Assembly (NCBI GenBank): GCA_947685225.1
Contig: CANTUV010000004.1
Span: forward strand, 17,577,001-17,641,000
Direction of reading: 5' to 3'
From: Garcia nutans
Taxonomy: Eukaryota > Streptophyta > Magnoliopsida > Malpighiales > Euphorbiaceae
Length of the DNA: 64,000 nucleotides
The notes under the pieces were generated by a model. It made no database searches. It had not been told where the DNA came from and saw nothing but the letters and a program-made list of their open reading frames with translations. The position numbers and the translations under genes were made by a program. This document shows, one piece after another, positions 22,097 through 32,574 of this stretch. Position 1 is the first letter of the stretch, and the number at the start of each line of letters is the position of its first letter.

Positions 22097-22387
22097 AAAC
22101 TTCTCTCTCACACAGAAGACATTGAAGAACCTCTTAGCCTAGTTTTAGCTTCCTTCTTTCCTTCCCTCATTTACTATTCTTCCAGTTCTGTACCCCACAC
22201 CTATTGATCTCCTTATATAAGGTAGATATAATTTATATTTATAAATTGTATTTTAGATTTAAAGTTTTATTCTGTATTGTTATTTCAATTAAATAAATTT
22301 AAAATTTTATATATATCTCATCTCTCATTTCATTATAAGTATGCTATGTTTTGATTCTTGCAAGCGAAAAACGAGCAAGTTGAGCTT
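22097..22387 (-). promoter_or_regulatory. Viral promoter/leader unit reading into copy A
   Basis: On the minus strand the order is AT-rich upstream region, palindromic TATA element CCTTATATAAGG (22211-22222), about 110 nt, then the primer site and the movement-protein ORF, which is the expected layout of a pregenomic RNA promoter. The unit is cut at about 22387, where it is joined to a fragment of reverse transcriptase from copy B. Longer versions survive at both ends of the locus. Confidence 0.75.
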
Positions 22388-23276
22388 GAAATAAATTATA
22401 AATTATAAACCTTTAAAATGGATTAGGTACCCTATTCCAAATAAAAAAGATTTATTAGGAAGATTATATAAAGCAAATATTTTTAGTAAATTTGATATGA
22501 AATCTGGTTTTTGGCAAATTCAGATTAATCCTAAAGATAGGTATAAGACTGCATTCACTGTTCCATTTGGACAGTATGAATGGAATGTTATGTCTTTTGG
22601 TTTAAAGAATGCACCCTCTGAGTTTCAGAGAGTGATGAATGATATTTTTAACCCTTACACTAAATTTTGTATTGTTTATATTGATGATGTTTTAATATAC
22701 TCAACAACTATAGAAGAACATTTTAAACATTTAAAAACATTTTTTAAGGTAATAAAACATAATGGTTTAGTATTAAGTAAAACGAAGATGTCTCTGTTTC
22801 AAACTAAGATTAGGTTCTTAGGACATTATATAGAACAGGGAATCATAGAACCTATAGAAAGAAACTTAGCCTTTGGGGATAAGTTTCCTGATCAGATTAT
22901 TAATAAAGCTCAGTTACAAAGATTTTTAGGTTGTCTGAATTATGTTATAGAATTCTTTCCCAACCTAAATAGAACTATTAAACCTCTGCATGATAGATTA
23001 AAGAAAAACCCAGGTCCATGGACTGAGGTCCATTTTGGCATAGTTAGACAAGTTAAAGACCTAGTTAAAACTATTCCTTGCCTACATATAGCCTTAGAAC
23101 CACAAATAAATCGAATAACATATAGTCAGTCTATAGTACCTAAAATGTCTGCCCCAGACTTAGGTATAACAGATAGACCAAATATCCTATCACAATATAA
23201 ATATAATGCCTCTTCTGTCTATGAATGGAACATTGATAGTCTATCAGAATACAATATTCTGAGTCTTCTTCAATAG
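22388..23276 (+). pseudogene. Chimeric fragment: central reverse transcriptase joined to coat-protein N-terminus (copy B)
   Basis: The first ~700 bases encode the RT core (FSKFDMKSGFWQI, FGLKNAPSEFQRVM, YIDDVLIYS), beginning abruptly at 22388 and lacking the N-terminal RT motifs. At about 23093 the frame switches, at a short shared AGCC, to the coat-protein N-terminal region (from LEPQINR onward), which in a normal genome lies about 3 kb upstream. The reading stays open across the join and stops at TAG 23274-23276, where copy A is open. The ATG-started part runs 22497-23276. Typical of end-joined, rearranged pararetroviral integrants. Confidence 0.9.
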
Positions 23277-24038
23277 ATGACAATGGCTGCCAATGCCTAT
23301 AGAACCCAAACAGGAACTTCAGATAGAACTATAGCTGAACTCCTTATAGCTGGCTTTACAGGACAACTTAAAGGTTGGTGGGATAATCATCTCACTGATG
23401 AACAACATTTAGAAATTTTAAATGCCGGAAAAACTTATGAAGATGGAATACCTATATTAGATGAGAGTGGTGATACTATTCAAGATGCTGTGGCAACACT
23501 AATCTTGACTATATCACTTCATTTTATAGGTGATCCTACTCATTTAAAAGATAAAAATGCAGAATTACTAAGTAACCTTAGATGTAAGAAACTTAGTGAT
23601 TTTCAATTTTATAAGACAACTTTCCTAACTAGGATAATTCTTAGAGAAGATTCTAACCAGGCTTTCTGGAAAGAAAAGTTCTTCGCAGGATTACCCTTCT
23701 TCTTAGGAGAAAAAGTTAGGAACCATATAAAACAGGAATTTGGAAACCCTATTCCTTATGACCTATTGACCTATGGACAACTGTTTAATATAGTTCAAAA
23801 GGAAGGATTAAAACTTTGTCAAGATATAAAACTTCAAAAATCATTAAAATATGAAATGAGAAAGACTAAACAAGAATTAGGTTCTTTCTGTAAACAAGTT
23901 GATTATAGTATAACACAGAAACATAAAGATTGTAATGGACAGTGTTCTACTACAAGAAAATATAAAAAACCTTATAAAAAATATCACAAAAAGAGCTACA
24001 AGAAAAAGCTTGATAAAGATGATTATTATAAAAAATAG
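23277..24038 (+). pseudogene. Coat-protein central part (copy B)
   Basis: Opens with ATG right after the TAG of the preceding frame and continues in the same frame. It contains GWWDNHL, EDSNQAFWKEKFFAGLP and a basic Lys/Tyr tract, matching copy A with few amino-acid changes. It stops at TAG 24036-24038, again absent from copy A; the frame then stays open into the zinc knuckle. Confidence 0.9.
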
Positions 24039-24533
24039 AAACCTTATAAGCCTTACAAATATAGAAAACCTAGTAGAAAACCATATAAACAAAAAGATAA
24101 AAAATTTACATCATATAAAGATTTAACATGTTATAAATGTGGAAGGAAAGGCCACACATCAAGATTTTGTAAATTTGATAAAAAATTACAAGAATTAAAT
24201 TTAGAAGAATCTGTATTAAATAAAATTTATGAATTATATTTAGACTATTCAGATTCTGAAGATTATTCAGACTCTGAAGAAATAAATCAAATAGATGATA
24301 TGGGATCAGAATCAAGTTCTGAATATAGTAGTAAATCATTAAATGTATTAACTAAAGAACAAGAGTCTATATTAGAAGCAATAAAATATATAAGTGATCC
24401 TAAAATTCAAGAAAAAATGTTAAATAAAATATTAGAAAATGATAAACCTAAAAATTCAATATTACCTAGTACTAGTAAACAAACATATGATTTAACTACA
24501 ATACTAAATAAAAATAAAAAAGTAAAAAAATAA
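24039..24533 (+). pseudogene. Coat-protein zinc knuckle and linker (copy B)
   Basis: Same frame as the preceding piece: basic tract, CYKCGRKGHTSRFC zinc knuckle (about 24129-24170), acidic serine-rich linker. It ends in a stop at 24531-24533 caused by a slip in an A-rich run. Copy A keeps this segment joined to the protease. Confidence 0.88.
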
Positions 24534-25180
24534 ACCAACCATAAATGATTTACAAAAGGAAATTAAAGAAATTAAATTAGAATTAAAAGAACTAAAAAAT
24601 AAACAAGAACAAGATTCACAGATAATAAGATCTTTAATGAACTCAACTTCTTCTTCTGATGAAGAAGCTGAAGAAGATATAGAACAGATAAATGGTAAAG
24701 AAACTGATAATGAAATTAGTTTAATTAGTAAAGATAAAATTCCTGATAATTTAATTTTTATGTTGCACGAAATAACATCTAGAAAATATTTAATAAAAAT
24801 AAAATTAAAATTCTTAGATAATTATAATATAGAAACTATAACATTATTTGATACAGGAGCTGATTTAAACTGCATTAAACCTAGTTTAGTACCAAAAAGA
24901 TTTTGGCAAGAAACTAATGAAAGTTTATCTGCAGCAAATAAATCTAAATTAAACATACTTGGTAAAGCAGAAGCCTCAATTATAGATAAAAATTTAGAAA
25001 TAAAGAATATATTTATTTTAACCAACATTCATCATATGGTAATCTTAGGAACACCATTTATGAATTTGATAACACCTTATTCAGTAAATGATGATAGTAT
25101 AAGTTTTAAAGTTAGAAAACAAAAGATAATTTTTCCATTTTTAGAGAAACCTAAAAAGAGGAATTTAAATCTTTTAAAGG
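24534..25180 (+). pseudogene. Viral aspartic protease region (copy B), cut by the Tekay element
   Basis: Continues in a shifted frame; the ATG-started part begins at 24637. Retropepsin motif LFDTGADLN and ILGTPFM are preserved. The frame is cut at 25180 by the LTR at 25181 and resumes at 35109 after the duplicated AAAGG. Confidence 0.9.
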
Positions 25181-27714
25181 TGTAATATCCTCATTTATGC
25201 CCTAGAAGTTTTGTATGTTGTTGTTATTGTGGTTGTTTTAAATTGCAAGATAAAGAATTGGGAAAAGAAAAGTATATGTGTTTTGGGAAGGATTTAGGGT
25301 TTAGAGAGAATGGTATATGTTGTGTATATGTTGATATATATAACATATAAATGGGTCAAAGAAGAGTCAAGGTGTTGGTTAGTGGAAGAAGATATTTTAT
25401 TGTTGAGTGTGTAAGTACATATATGGGCTTATATAAGACAAAAGGTTAGTTATATGTTTGAGGGCATTTTGGTAATTGTTTGGATGAAATGCATGGTGGA
25501 GATTAAGAAGGAAAGAGAGGTTGACTTGTGCATTTTCTTTTCTTCTCATGTTTGTGCCGGCCATTGAAGAAGACAAGAGGGAAAGAGAAGTGTTCTTGAT
25601 GCTATACTCAAATTGATGAAGAATTGAGAGATTTGGTGAAAGATTTGTGGAATTTCTTCATATAAGGTAAGATCTTCTCTTTAATTTCTTCAATTCTTTT
25701 GAAGTGGTGTGAGAAAGGAATTAGGTTTTGTTGGTGTGATGATGAGATGAGTTTGTGTTATGTTTTTAAGTGTTAAAATTGATTGTAAGTTAAAAGATGG
25801 AATTAGTGTTGGATTGATTGTAAAGATTGTATGTTTAAATGGATGTTGTTTTTGAAAGATGAAAAAGGATGGTGATTAATTAGGGTTTTGAGATGGTGTT
25901 TGTTTAATTGTGATATTAAGGTGTTTTAAAGTGATTATTGTAATGAATATGTATTTAGAACATTGATGATGTTCATTTGAAGCATGTGGTATGATGTATA
26001 TTGAGTTTTAATGCATTTGGAAGAGAGTTGGTTAGAATTAGGGTTTTGGTTTTGGGAGACACGGTCAAAGGCCATGTGAGACACGGCCAAGTCATATGAT
26101 TTTGGACGTGTTGGATTAATTTTTGGGTGACACAGCCGTGTTCCCAAGCCGTGTGTGCTACTGTGAGTTTTGGTTGAAGAGACACGGCCGTGTCCCTAAG
26201 CCGTGTTTGCTACTGCCAAAGTTGAATGGAGAGACACGGCCACAAGCTTGGCCGTGTCCCTCATGTGTGCTGCCCGTGTCCATCAAATGAGTTGGTTAGG
26301 GTTTTGTTTCTTTGTTCTTTTTGCATTGTTTTGGTTCTTCAAAGGTGGGTTGGTTCTTAAACCTAACCCTAAACACTTTAAACACACTTGAATCAATGAA
26401 TGAACTAATCAAATGCATATGAAAGATCCTAAAGCTATGAATCATATAAATTGTTCTTTGCCCTAATTGCATTGTTGAGATTTAAACAAGGTTATGTTAT
26501 GCATTGTGAAAGGTATTGTATTTTATGAGTAATGTACCTTGAAATGTTGTATCAAAGATGAAATGATAATTCAAATAAGATATGATATGAGACAATGCCA
26601 TTGTTATTGGCTATGATGATAATATTAAGAGAATGAAGGCATGTTTGCCTAAATGTTGATGAGAATTGAGAATGGAAATGATAATTGATATGTAAATGAA
26701 TTGTGTGGCTAATGTGTTATTCCATTTTCAGAGTAGGTTATTGGTGGCATGCCTAATGATAGTAACAATCTCTTGAAGTTAGGTTGGATTGAATCCTTGA
26801 AGCCTAATTGAGATGTTACCACCCTTGAAGCTAGGTTGGGTTGGTTCTTGAAGCCAAGTTGGGTTGAAGCTTAGCATGCTTTGCTCCCCTTGAAGCTTGG
26901 TTGAACCTAATCCTTGAAGCCTAGTTGGGTATATGATATTGATAAATGTGATGATAGAACCAAAACATTAACTCTGAAAATTGAATGGCATATTAGTGTG
27001 TCTTGGGCCCATGCTTGTCTATGGTTAATGTGAGTCATGGATGATGCTTGTCTATGGTTAATGTGAGTCATGGATGATGCTTGTCTTTGCTTAATGCTGA
27101 TTATGAATGAATACTAATGAGGTATATGATAAGATGTTGAGATATGATACGTCTATTTATGTTGAGTTATGAAATGTAAAGGCATGTTGTTAGTTTTGCA
27201 TATATGATGTTACATGTATAATATGGATTGAGATTTGGCATTGCATTGCATCAAAGCAAAACATTAGCATGTTTTATCTTACTAAGCCGTTGGCTTAGCG
27301 CGATAGTGTTTGATCGCGCAGGTAATAGAGTTGGTAGAGTTGAACCCGAGAGTTCATCAAGACCGAGTGAGAGTAGACAGTGAAGAGTTGATTTTTGAGG
27401 ACTTAAAGATCAGAGCAGATTTGCCAATCATGTATTTTTCTTTTATATTTTGTAAAGTAATGTTTATAATGTAAATATGTACCTAATTTATAACTTCCGC
27501 TGTGTAATATTTAAATGTATATATATATGTATATCTAATATGTTTTATATTTTAAGTCAATGACTTAATTTCTATAATGTATAATGATTAGGGTATTGTA
27601 TCAAGTTTAAAATGTTTTGAATGTTGAAGAAAACCGTAGCATTCCTATGTTTGGTGCACTTATGCTACATTGTTGTGGTTGTAGTGTGTGTGCATTGGAT
27701 GTGGGGGTGTTACA
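25181..27714 (+). repeat. 5' LTR of the Tekay-type element
   Basis: TGTAATATCC to GGTGTTACA, 2534 bp. TATA-like region at about 25330-25350, GTAAGA donor-like site (25667-25672), GACACGGCC array (26057-26282), telobox-like TAACCCTAAAC near 26366, TTTTCAG ending at 26731, TTGAAGC cassette (26770-26925), two tandem copies of ATGCTTGTCTATGGTTAATG (about 27012-27078) and the double stem-loop (27282-27319). Confidence 0.97.
27282..27319 (+). other. Conserved double stem-loop (5' LTR, Tekay element)
   Basis: CTAAGCC-GTT-GGCTTAG followed by GCGCGAT-AGTGTTTG-ATCGCGC, each stem 7 bp. The 3' LTR copy is at 34676-34713, where the single LTR difference falls in the second loop. Confidence 0.85.
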
Positions 27715-27721
27715 ATTGTTT

Positions 27722-27734
27722 TGGTATCAGAGCC
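27722..27734 (+). other. tRNA-Met primer-binding site of the Tekay-type element
   Basis: TGGTATCAGAGCC, 7 bases downstream of the 5' LTR; continues AGCCTAGGTT as in the non-autonomous element. Confidence 0.95.
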
Positions 27735-27878
27735 TAGGTTTGAGATTCTCAACCTAGGTAAAATGTAATAAAAAGAATATTTTTACTTAAAAAGTGGTTT
27801 TAAATAACACATATGTTTGGGATTGGCAACCTCTGATCTTTAATAAGGTGTGTCCTTTTTTTTGTGTTTGCAGTGTAG

Positions 27879-30800
27879 GTGTTGATGGATCCTCATTTGA
27901 GACAATCGATTGAGGGTAGTGAGGAGAGTGTTGCTCCTGAGGATGGAGCTAGGGTTGATAGTGCTGGTGAGGCACCTGTTTCTGGGTCGGATAGACCAGT
28001 AGGTGATGAGGTTCCGCCAGCCTGGTTTAGGAATATGATGGAAGCTATGAGACAAGCACCTGTGCAACCACAGCCACCACCCCCTCAGCCTTCAGTACCA
28101 GTAAGGCATTATGATAAACTGAGGAAATATGGAGCGGAGGATTTCTTAGGCACAGTTGATCCAGCTGTGGCAGAACAGTGGCTTGACAGAGTTCAGAGAG
28201 TATTTGTTCAGTTGCAAGCCACCTCAGAGGAAAAGTTTGACTATGCAAGATCTTTGCTACAGAAGGATGCCTACGATTGGTGGAAGACGGTGCCCCATTC
28301 TATGGATGATCCTCCAACACTGTCTTACACTGATTTCTTGAGAGAATTTGAGTTGAAGTATACTCCAAGGGAGTATAAGGATATGAAGAAGATGGAGTTC
28401 TTGAGCTTGAAGCAAGATAGCAAGACTGTAACTGAATATGAGGTTGAGTTTATTAGATTGAGTCATTATGCTGGTGGCATTATTGCTGATGAGATAGATA
28501 GATGCCGGAGGTTCCAGGAGGGATTGAGACCCTCTATCATGTGCTTAGTGGCCGGGTCTAGATATCACGATTTCTCCCAGCTAGTGGCAGCAGCTCGAGA
28601 TGTAGAAAGGGCTCAAGTGATTGCAGCTGCATCAGAGGAAGAGGTCAGAGTGAGAAGGCCTCAGTTTGAGGCAGGGTCTTCTTCAGCAAAGAGGGGTAGA
28701 GGAAGCTTTGTTCCTCGGAGTAGTAGGAGCCAGAGACCAGTAGGTAGATCAGTGCAGTTCCAGAGGCATAGATATAGACCTGCAGCTTCAGTGGCAAGTG
28801 CTCCGACCCCTATGGTTCAGAGATCCACCTTACCTATCTGCATCCATTGTGGGAGGCCACATGGTGGTCCTTGTTGGAAGGTTGGTGTTGCAGGGGTTTG
28901 TTTCAGGTGTGGGTCACCGGATCACTTTGTGAGAGACTGTCCGGAGAGACAGGAGTTTATGCCAGTTGATTCTGCCGCTTCTCGAGCCAGTGTGAGGGGA
29001 GGTAGAGGAGGCAGAAGTGCCAGCCGAGGTGGTAGAGCAAGGTTCAGTTCTAGAGGTGGTGCTACATCCAGGGAAACTAGACCGGAGGAGGTTGGTTCTT
29101 CCCAGAGGATGTATGTTATGCAGAGACAGCCGGATGCATCGGCGGTCATAGCTGGTACTTTTTCTTTATTTGATACTGCAGTACTTGCTTTGATTGATCC
29201 GGGTTCCACCCATTCTTATATTAGTGCATCTGTATTGCCTGTGTTTGATGTGCATGCTGAGTCCCTAGGATTTGATGTTTTGGTGACAAATCCGTTAGGG
29301 CATAGTGTGATTGTGAGTAAAGTGCATCGGGATAGTGCAGTGAGGGTGCAGGGTGAGGAGTTCCTTGGAGATTTGATTGAGATGCCATTTAAGGAATATG
29401 ATGTGATTTTAGGCATGGATTGGCTATCTCGACATGGAGCTGTGGTGGATTGTAAAAAGAAGATTGTTTCTTTGAGAACTAGTGATGGTAGAGAGGTGAT
29501 AGTATCTAATGAGCAGGAACAGTTAGCCTCCTTATTTGTTTCAGCTGTTGCAGCCAGGAGGTTGATTAGAAAGGGATGTGAAGCTTATCTTGCTCATGTG
29601 ATAGATACTAGAGTAAGAAGTTCTCCTATTGATAGCATTGCCACAGTTGCAGAGTTCCCTGATGTTTTTCCTGAGGAGTTGCCAGGATTGCCGCCTGAGA
29701 GAGAGGTGGAGTTTGGTATTGAATTGTTGCCTGGTACCACTCCTATCTCGATTACTCCTTACAGAATGGCACCAGCAGAACTAAGAGAGTTAAAAGTGCA
29801 ATTACAGGAGCTGTTGGATAAGGGATTCATTCGCCCCAGTGTTTCTCCTTGGGGAGCTCCTGTGCTGTTTGTGAAGAAGAAAGATGGTACCATGAGATTG
29901 TGTATCGACTATAGGCAATTGAACAAGGTGACAATTAAAAATAAGTATCCTTTGCCTAGAATCGATGATCTCTTTGATCAATTGAAGGATGCAGCTGTGT
30001 TTTCTAAAATTGATTTGAGATCTGGGTACCATCAGCTGAGAGTCAAAGCTGAAGATGTTCCGAAGACCGCATTTCGGACCAGGTATGGGCATTATGAATT
30101 TTTAGTTATGCCTTTTGGTCTGACGAATGCACCTGCAGCTTTCATGGATTTGATGAATAGGGTGTTTAGGCCCTATTTGGATCAGTTTGTTGTGGTCTTC
30201 ATCGATGATATCCTGGTGTATTCGAGGAATGAAGAGGAACATGATATGCATCTGCGGATTGTGTTGCAGATTTTGAGAGAAAAGCAGTTATTTGCCAAAT
30301 TGTCGAAGTGTGAGTTCTGGTTGGATCAAGTAGCTTTTCTTGGACATATTGTTTCAGCAGAAGGCATCAGAGTTGATCCGAGTAAAGTTGAAGCAATTTT
30401 GAATTGGAATCCACCCAAGTCAGTGACAGAGGTTAGAAGTTTTCTGGGTTTGGCAGGCTATTACCGGCGGTTTGTGAAAGGGTTTTCTTTGATAGCTACT
30501 CCACTCACCAGATTGCTTCGTAAGGGAGTGAGATTTGTGTGGACGGATCAGTGTCAGGCTAGCTTTGAGCAGTTGAGAGATATGTTGACTCAAGCGCCTG
30601 TTCTTACTTTACCTGTAGAAGGCAAACCATATGTGATCTACAGTGATGCGTCACATAATGGTTTGGGATGTGTGCTGATGCAGGAAGGGAAAGTTATAGC
30701 TTATGCATCTCGTCAGTTGAAACCGCATGAGCTTAACTACCCCACCCATGATTTGGAATTGGCAGCCATTGTGTTTGCATTAAAGATTTGGCGCCATTAT

Positions 30801-32528
30801 CTGTTTGGGGAGAAATGTTTCATTTACACTGATCACAAAAGTTTGAAGTATTTGGGTGTTCAGAAAGAACTCAACCTTCGGCAGAGGAGATGGTTGGAAT
30901 TGATTAAAGACTATGACTGCTTGATTGATTATCATCCAGGTAAAGCAAATGTAGTTGCTGATGCCTTAAGTCGGAAGTCTTTAGCTGGTTTAACAGTTTA
31001 TTCGCTCTCGTTGCTTGTTGAGTTGAGAGCTTTGCGTGCCAGTTTTGTACTTTGTGATGATGGTGCATTATTGGCACAGTTGCAATTGAAGCCGGTTTTG
31101 TTGGATCAGATCAAAGAGGCTCAGTTGACTGATAAGAAGATTCAGAAGATTATTGCAGATTGTCAGAGTAGAGAGAGTAGAGATTTTGTTGTGAGGAATG
31201 ATGGGAGCCTATGGTTCAAGAACAGATTGTGTGTACCCGATAATGCTGATTTGAAGAGGGTCATTTTGGAAGAGGCACATCAGTCGATGTTTTCTATGCA
31301 TCCGGGTAATACCAAGATGTATCATGATTTGAGACAGCATTACTGGTGGATTGGGTTGAAAAGAGACATTGCTGAGTTTGTATCGAAATGTCTCACTTGT
31401 CAGAAGGTTAAAGCAGAGCATCAAGTTCCAACTGGGTTGCTTCAACCGTTGTCAGTGCCAGAATGGAAGTGGGATAGAGTGACCATGGACTTTGTGTCTG
31501 GTTTGCCATTGACACAAAAGAAACATGATGCCATATGGGTGATTGTGGATAGATTGACTAAGACAGCTCATTTCCTTCCGGTTCGGATGGATTACTCTTT
31601 GGAAAGGTTAGCTGAGTTGTATATTCATGAGATTGTGAAATTGCATGGTGTTCCAACTTCTTTGGTGTCTGATCGAGATCCCAGGTTTACTTCAAGTTTT
31701 TGGAAGAGTTTGCACAGAGCTTTGGGTTCTCGACTACACTTCAGTACTGCTTTTCATCCACAGACGGATGGACAGTCTGAGAGGGTGATACAGATTGTTG
31801 AGGATATGTTGAGAAGCTGTGTCATCGATTTCTCGGGAAGTTGGGATAGATTCTTACCTCTTGTGGAATTTGCTTACAACAACAGTCACCAATCCAGCAT
31901 CGGAATGGCCCCATTCGAGGCATTGTATGGCAGACGGTGCAGAACACCTCTTTGTTGGAGTGAACTTGGTGATAGCAAGTTGATTGGGCCTGATTTGATT
32001 CAAGAAACTAAAGAGAAAGTGAAGTTGATTCGAGGCAGATTGAAAGCAGCTTCGGACCGACAGAAGTCTTATGCAGATCTGAAGAGGAGAGACATTCAGT
32101 TTGATGTTGGGGATAAGGTATTTTTGAAGGTATCTCCTTGGAAGAAGATTTTGAGGTTCGGTCGGAAAGGGAAATTGAGTCCTCGTTTCATCGGACCGTA
32201 TGAAGTGTTAGAAAGAGTTGGGCCAGTGGCTTATCGGCTTGCTTTGCCATCTGAGTTGGATCGTATTCATAATGTGTTTCATGTTTCTATGTTGAGAAGG
32301 TACAGGTCAGATCCATCTCATGTGTTGCCATTTGAATCTATTGAAGTGAGCCCAGACTTGACATTTGAAGAGGAACCAGTTGCTATCTTGGCACGGGAAG
32401 TGAAAGAATTGAGGAACAAGAGAGTGCCATTAGTGAAAATCCTTTGGAAGAATCATGCAAAAGAAGAAGCAACTTGGGAGAATGAGCAAACCATGCGAGA
32501 GCAATATCCTCAGCTGTTTCGGCCTTGA
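27879..32528 (+). CDS. Intact chromovirus gag-pol polyprotein with chromodomain, 1549 aa
   Basis: One uninterrupted frame. In order: gag capsid region (about residues 80-250, YGAEDFLGTVDP, PREYKDMKKMEF); zinc knuckle CFRCGSPDHFVRDC (about 340) preceded by a Cys/His motif CIHCGRPHGGPC; an Arg/Gly-rich stretch; aspartic protease with DPGSTHSYIS (about 440); reverse transcriptase with FIDDILVYS (about 774); RNase H starting YSDASHNGLG (about 921); integrase with H-H-C-C zinc site (HPGNTKMYHDLRQHYWW...CLTCQ, about 1141-1180) and D-D-E core (MDFVSGLP, SDRDPRFTSSFW, TDGQSERV, about 1202-1301); GPY/F module (LSPRFIGPYEVL); C-terminal chromodomain (about 1490-1549, VKILWKNH, EEATWE). Family knowledge: chromodomains can steer insertion to histone-marked heterochromatin. 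The start ATG follows the primer site by ~150 nt. No break seen. Confidence 0.97.
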   Translation: MLMDPHLRQSIEGSEESVAPEDGARVDSAGEAPVSGSDRPVGDEVPPAWFRNMMEAMRQAPVQPQPPPPQPSVPVRHYDKLRKYGAEDFLGTVDPAVAEQWLDRVQRVFVQLQATSEEKFDYARSLLQKDAYDWWKTVPHSMDDPPTLSYTDFLREFELKYTPREYKDMKKMEFLSLKQDSKTVTEYEVEFIRLSHYAGGIIADEIDRCRRFQEGLRPSIMCLVAGSRYHDFSQLVAAARDVERAQVIAAASEEEVRVRRPQFEAGSSSAKRGRGSFVPRSSRSQRPVGRSVQFQRHRYRPAASVASAPTPMVQRSTLPICIHCGRPHGGPCWKVGVAGVCFRCGSPDHFVRDCPERQEFMPVDSAASRASVRGGRGGRSASRGGRARFSSRGGATSRETRPEEVGSSQRMYVMQRQPDASAVIAGTFSLFDTAVLALIDPGSTHSYISASVLPVFDVHAESLGFDVLVTNPLGHSVIVSKVHRDSAVRVQGEEFLGDLIEMPFKEYDVILGMDWLSRHGAVVDCKKKIVSLRTSDGREVIVSNEQEQLASLFVSAVAARRLIRKGCEAYLAHVIDTRVRSSPIDSIATVAEFPDVFPEELPGLPPEREVEFGIELLPGTTPISITPYRMAPAELRELKVQLQELLDKGFIRPSVSPWGAPVLFVKKKDGTMRLCIDYRQLNKVTIKNKYPLPRIDDLFDQLKDAAVFSKIDLRSGYHQLRVKAEDVPKTAFRTRYGHYEFLVMPFGLTNAPAAFMDLMNRVFRPYLDQFVVVFIDDILVYSRNEEEHDMHLRIVLQILREKQLFAKLSKCEFWLDQVAFLGHIVSAEGIRVDPSKVEAILNWNPPKSVTEVRSFLGLAGYYRRFVKGFSLIATPLTRLLRKGVRFVWTDQCQASFEQLRDMLTQAPVLTLPVEGKPYVIYSDASHNGLGCVLMQEGKVIAYASRQLKPHELNYPTHDLELAAIVFALKIWRHYLFGEKCFIYTDHKSLKYLGVQKELNLRQRRWLELIKDYDCLIDYHPGKANVVADALSRKSLAGLTVYSLSLLVELRALRASFVLCDDGALLAQLQLKPVLLDQIKEAQLTDKKIQKIIADCQSRESRDFVVRNDGSLWFKNRLCVPDNADLKRVILEEAHQSMFSMHPGNTKMYHDLRQHYWWIGLKRDIAEFVSKCLTCQKVKAEHQVPTGLLQPLSVPEWKWDRVTMDFVSGLPLTQKKHDAIWVIVDRLTKTAHFLPVRMDYSLERLAELYIHEIVKLHGVPTSLVSDRDPRFTSSFWKSLHRALGSRLHFSTAFHPQTDGQSERVIQIVEDMLRSCVIDFSGSWDRFLPLVEFAYNNSHQSSIGMAPFEALYGRRCRTPLCWSELGDSKLIGPDLIQETKEKVKLIRGRLKAASDRQKSYADLKRRDIQFDVGDKVFLKVSPWKKILRFGRKGKLSPRFIGPYEVLERVGPVAYRLALPSELDRIHNVFHVSMLRRYRSDPSHVLPFESIEVSPDLTFEEEPVAILAREVKELRNKRVPLVKILWKNHAKEEATWENEQTMREQYPQLFRP

Positions 32529-32561
32529 TATCAGGTAATTTCGAGGACAAAATTTCTTTTT

Positions 32562-32574
32562 AGAGGGGGAGAAT
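32562..32574 (+). other. Polypurine tract of the Tekay-type element
   Basis: AGAGGGGGAGAAT directly before the 3' LTR; primes plus-strand DNA synthesis in this class. Confidence 0.9.

Noticed and set aside
1693..22387. Copy A as an ordinary LTR retrotransposon, since the repeated unit ends next to a primer site
   Set aside because: There is no integrase after RNase H, a 30K-type movement protein is present, the terminal units are inverted rather than direct, and no target duplication flanks them.
27840..32500. Many ORFs of 60-100 codons on the opposite strand of the intact gag-pol
   Set aside because: They are shadows of the coding frame with no independent features.
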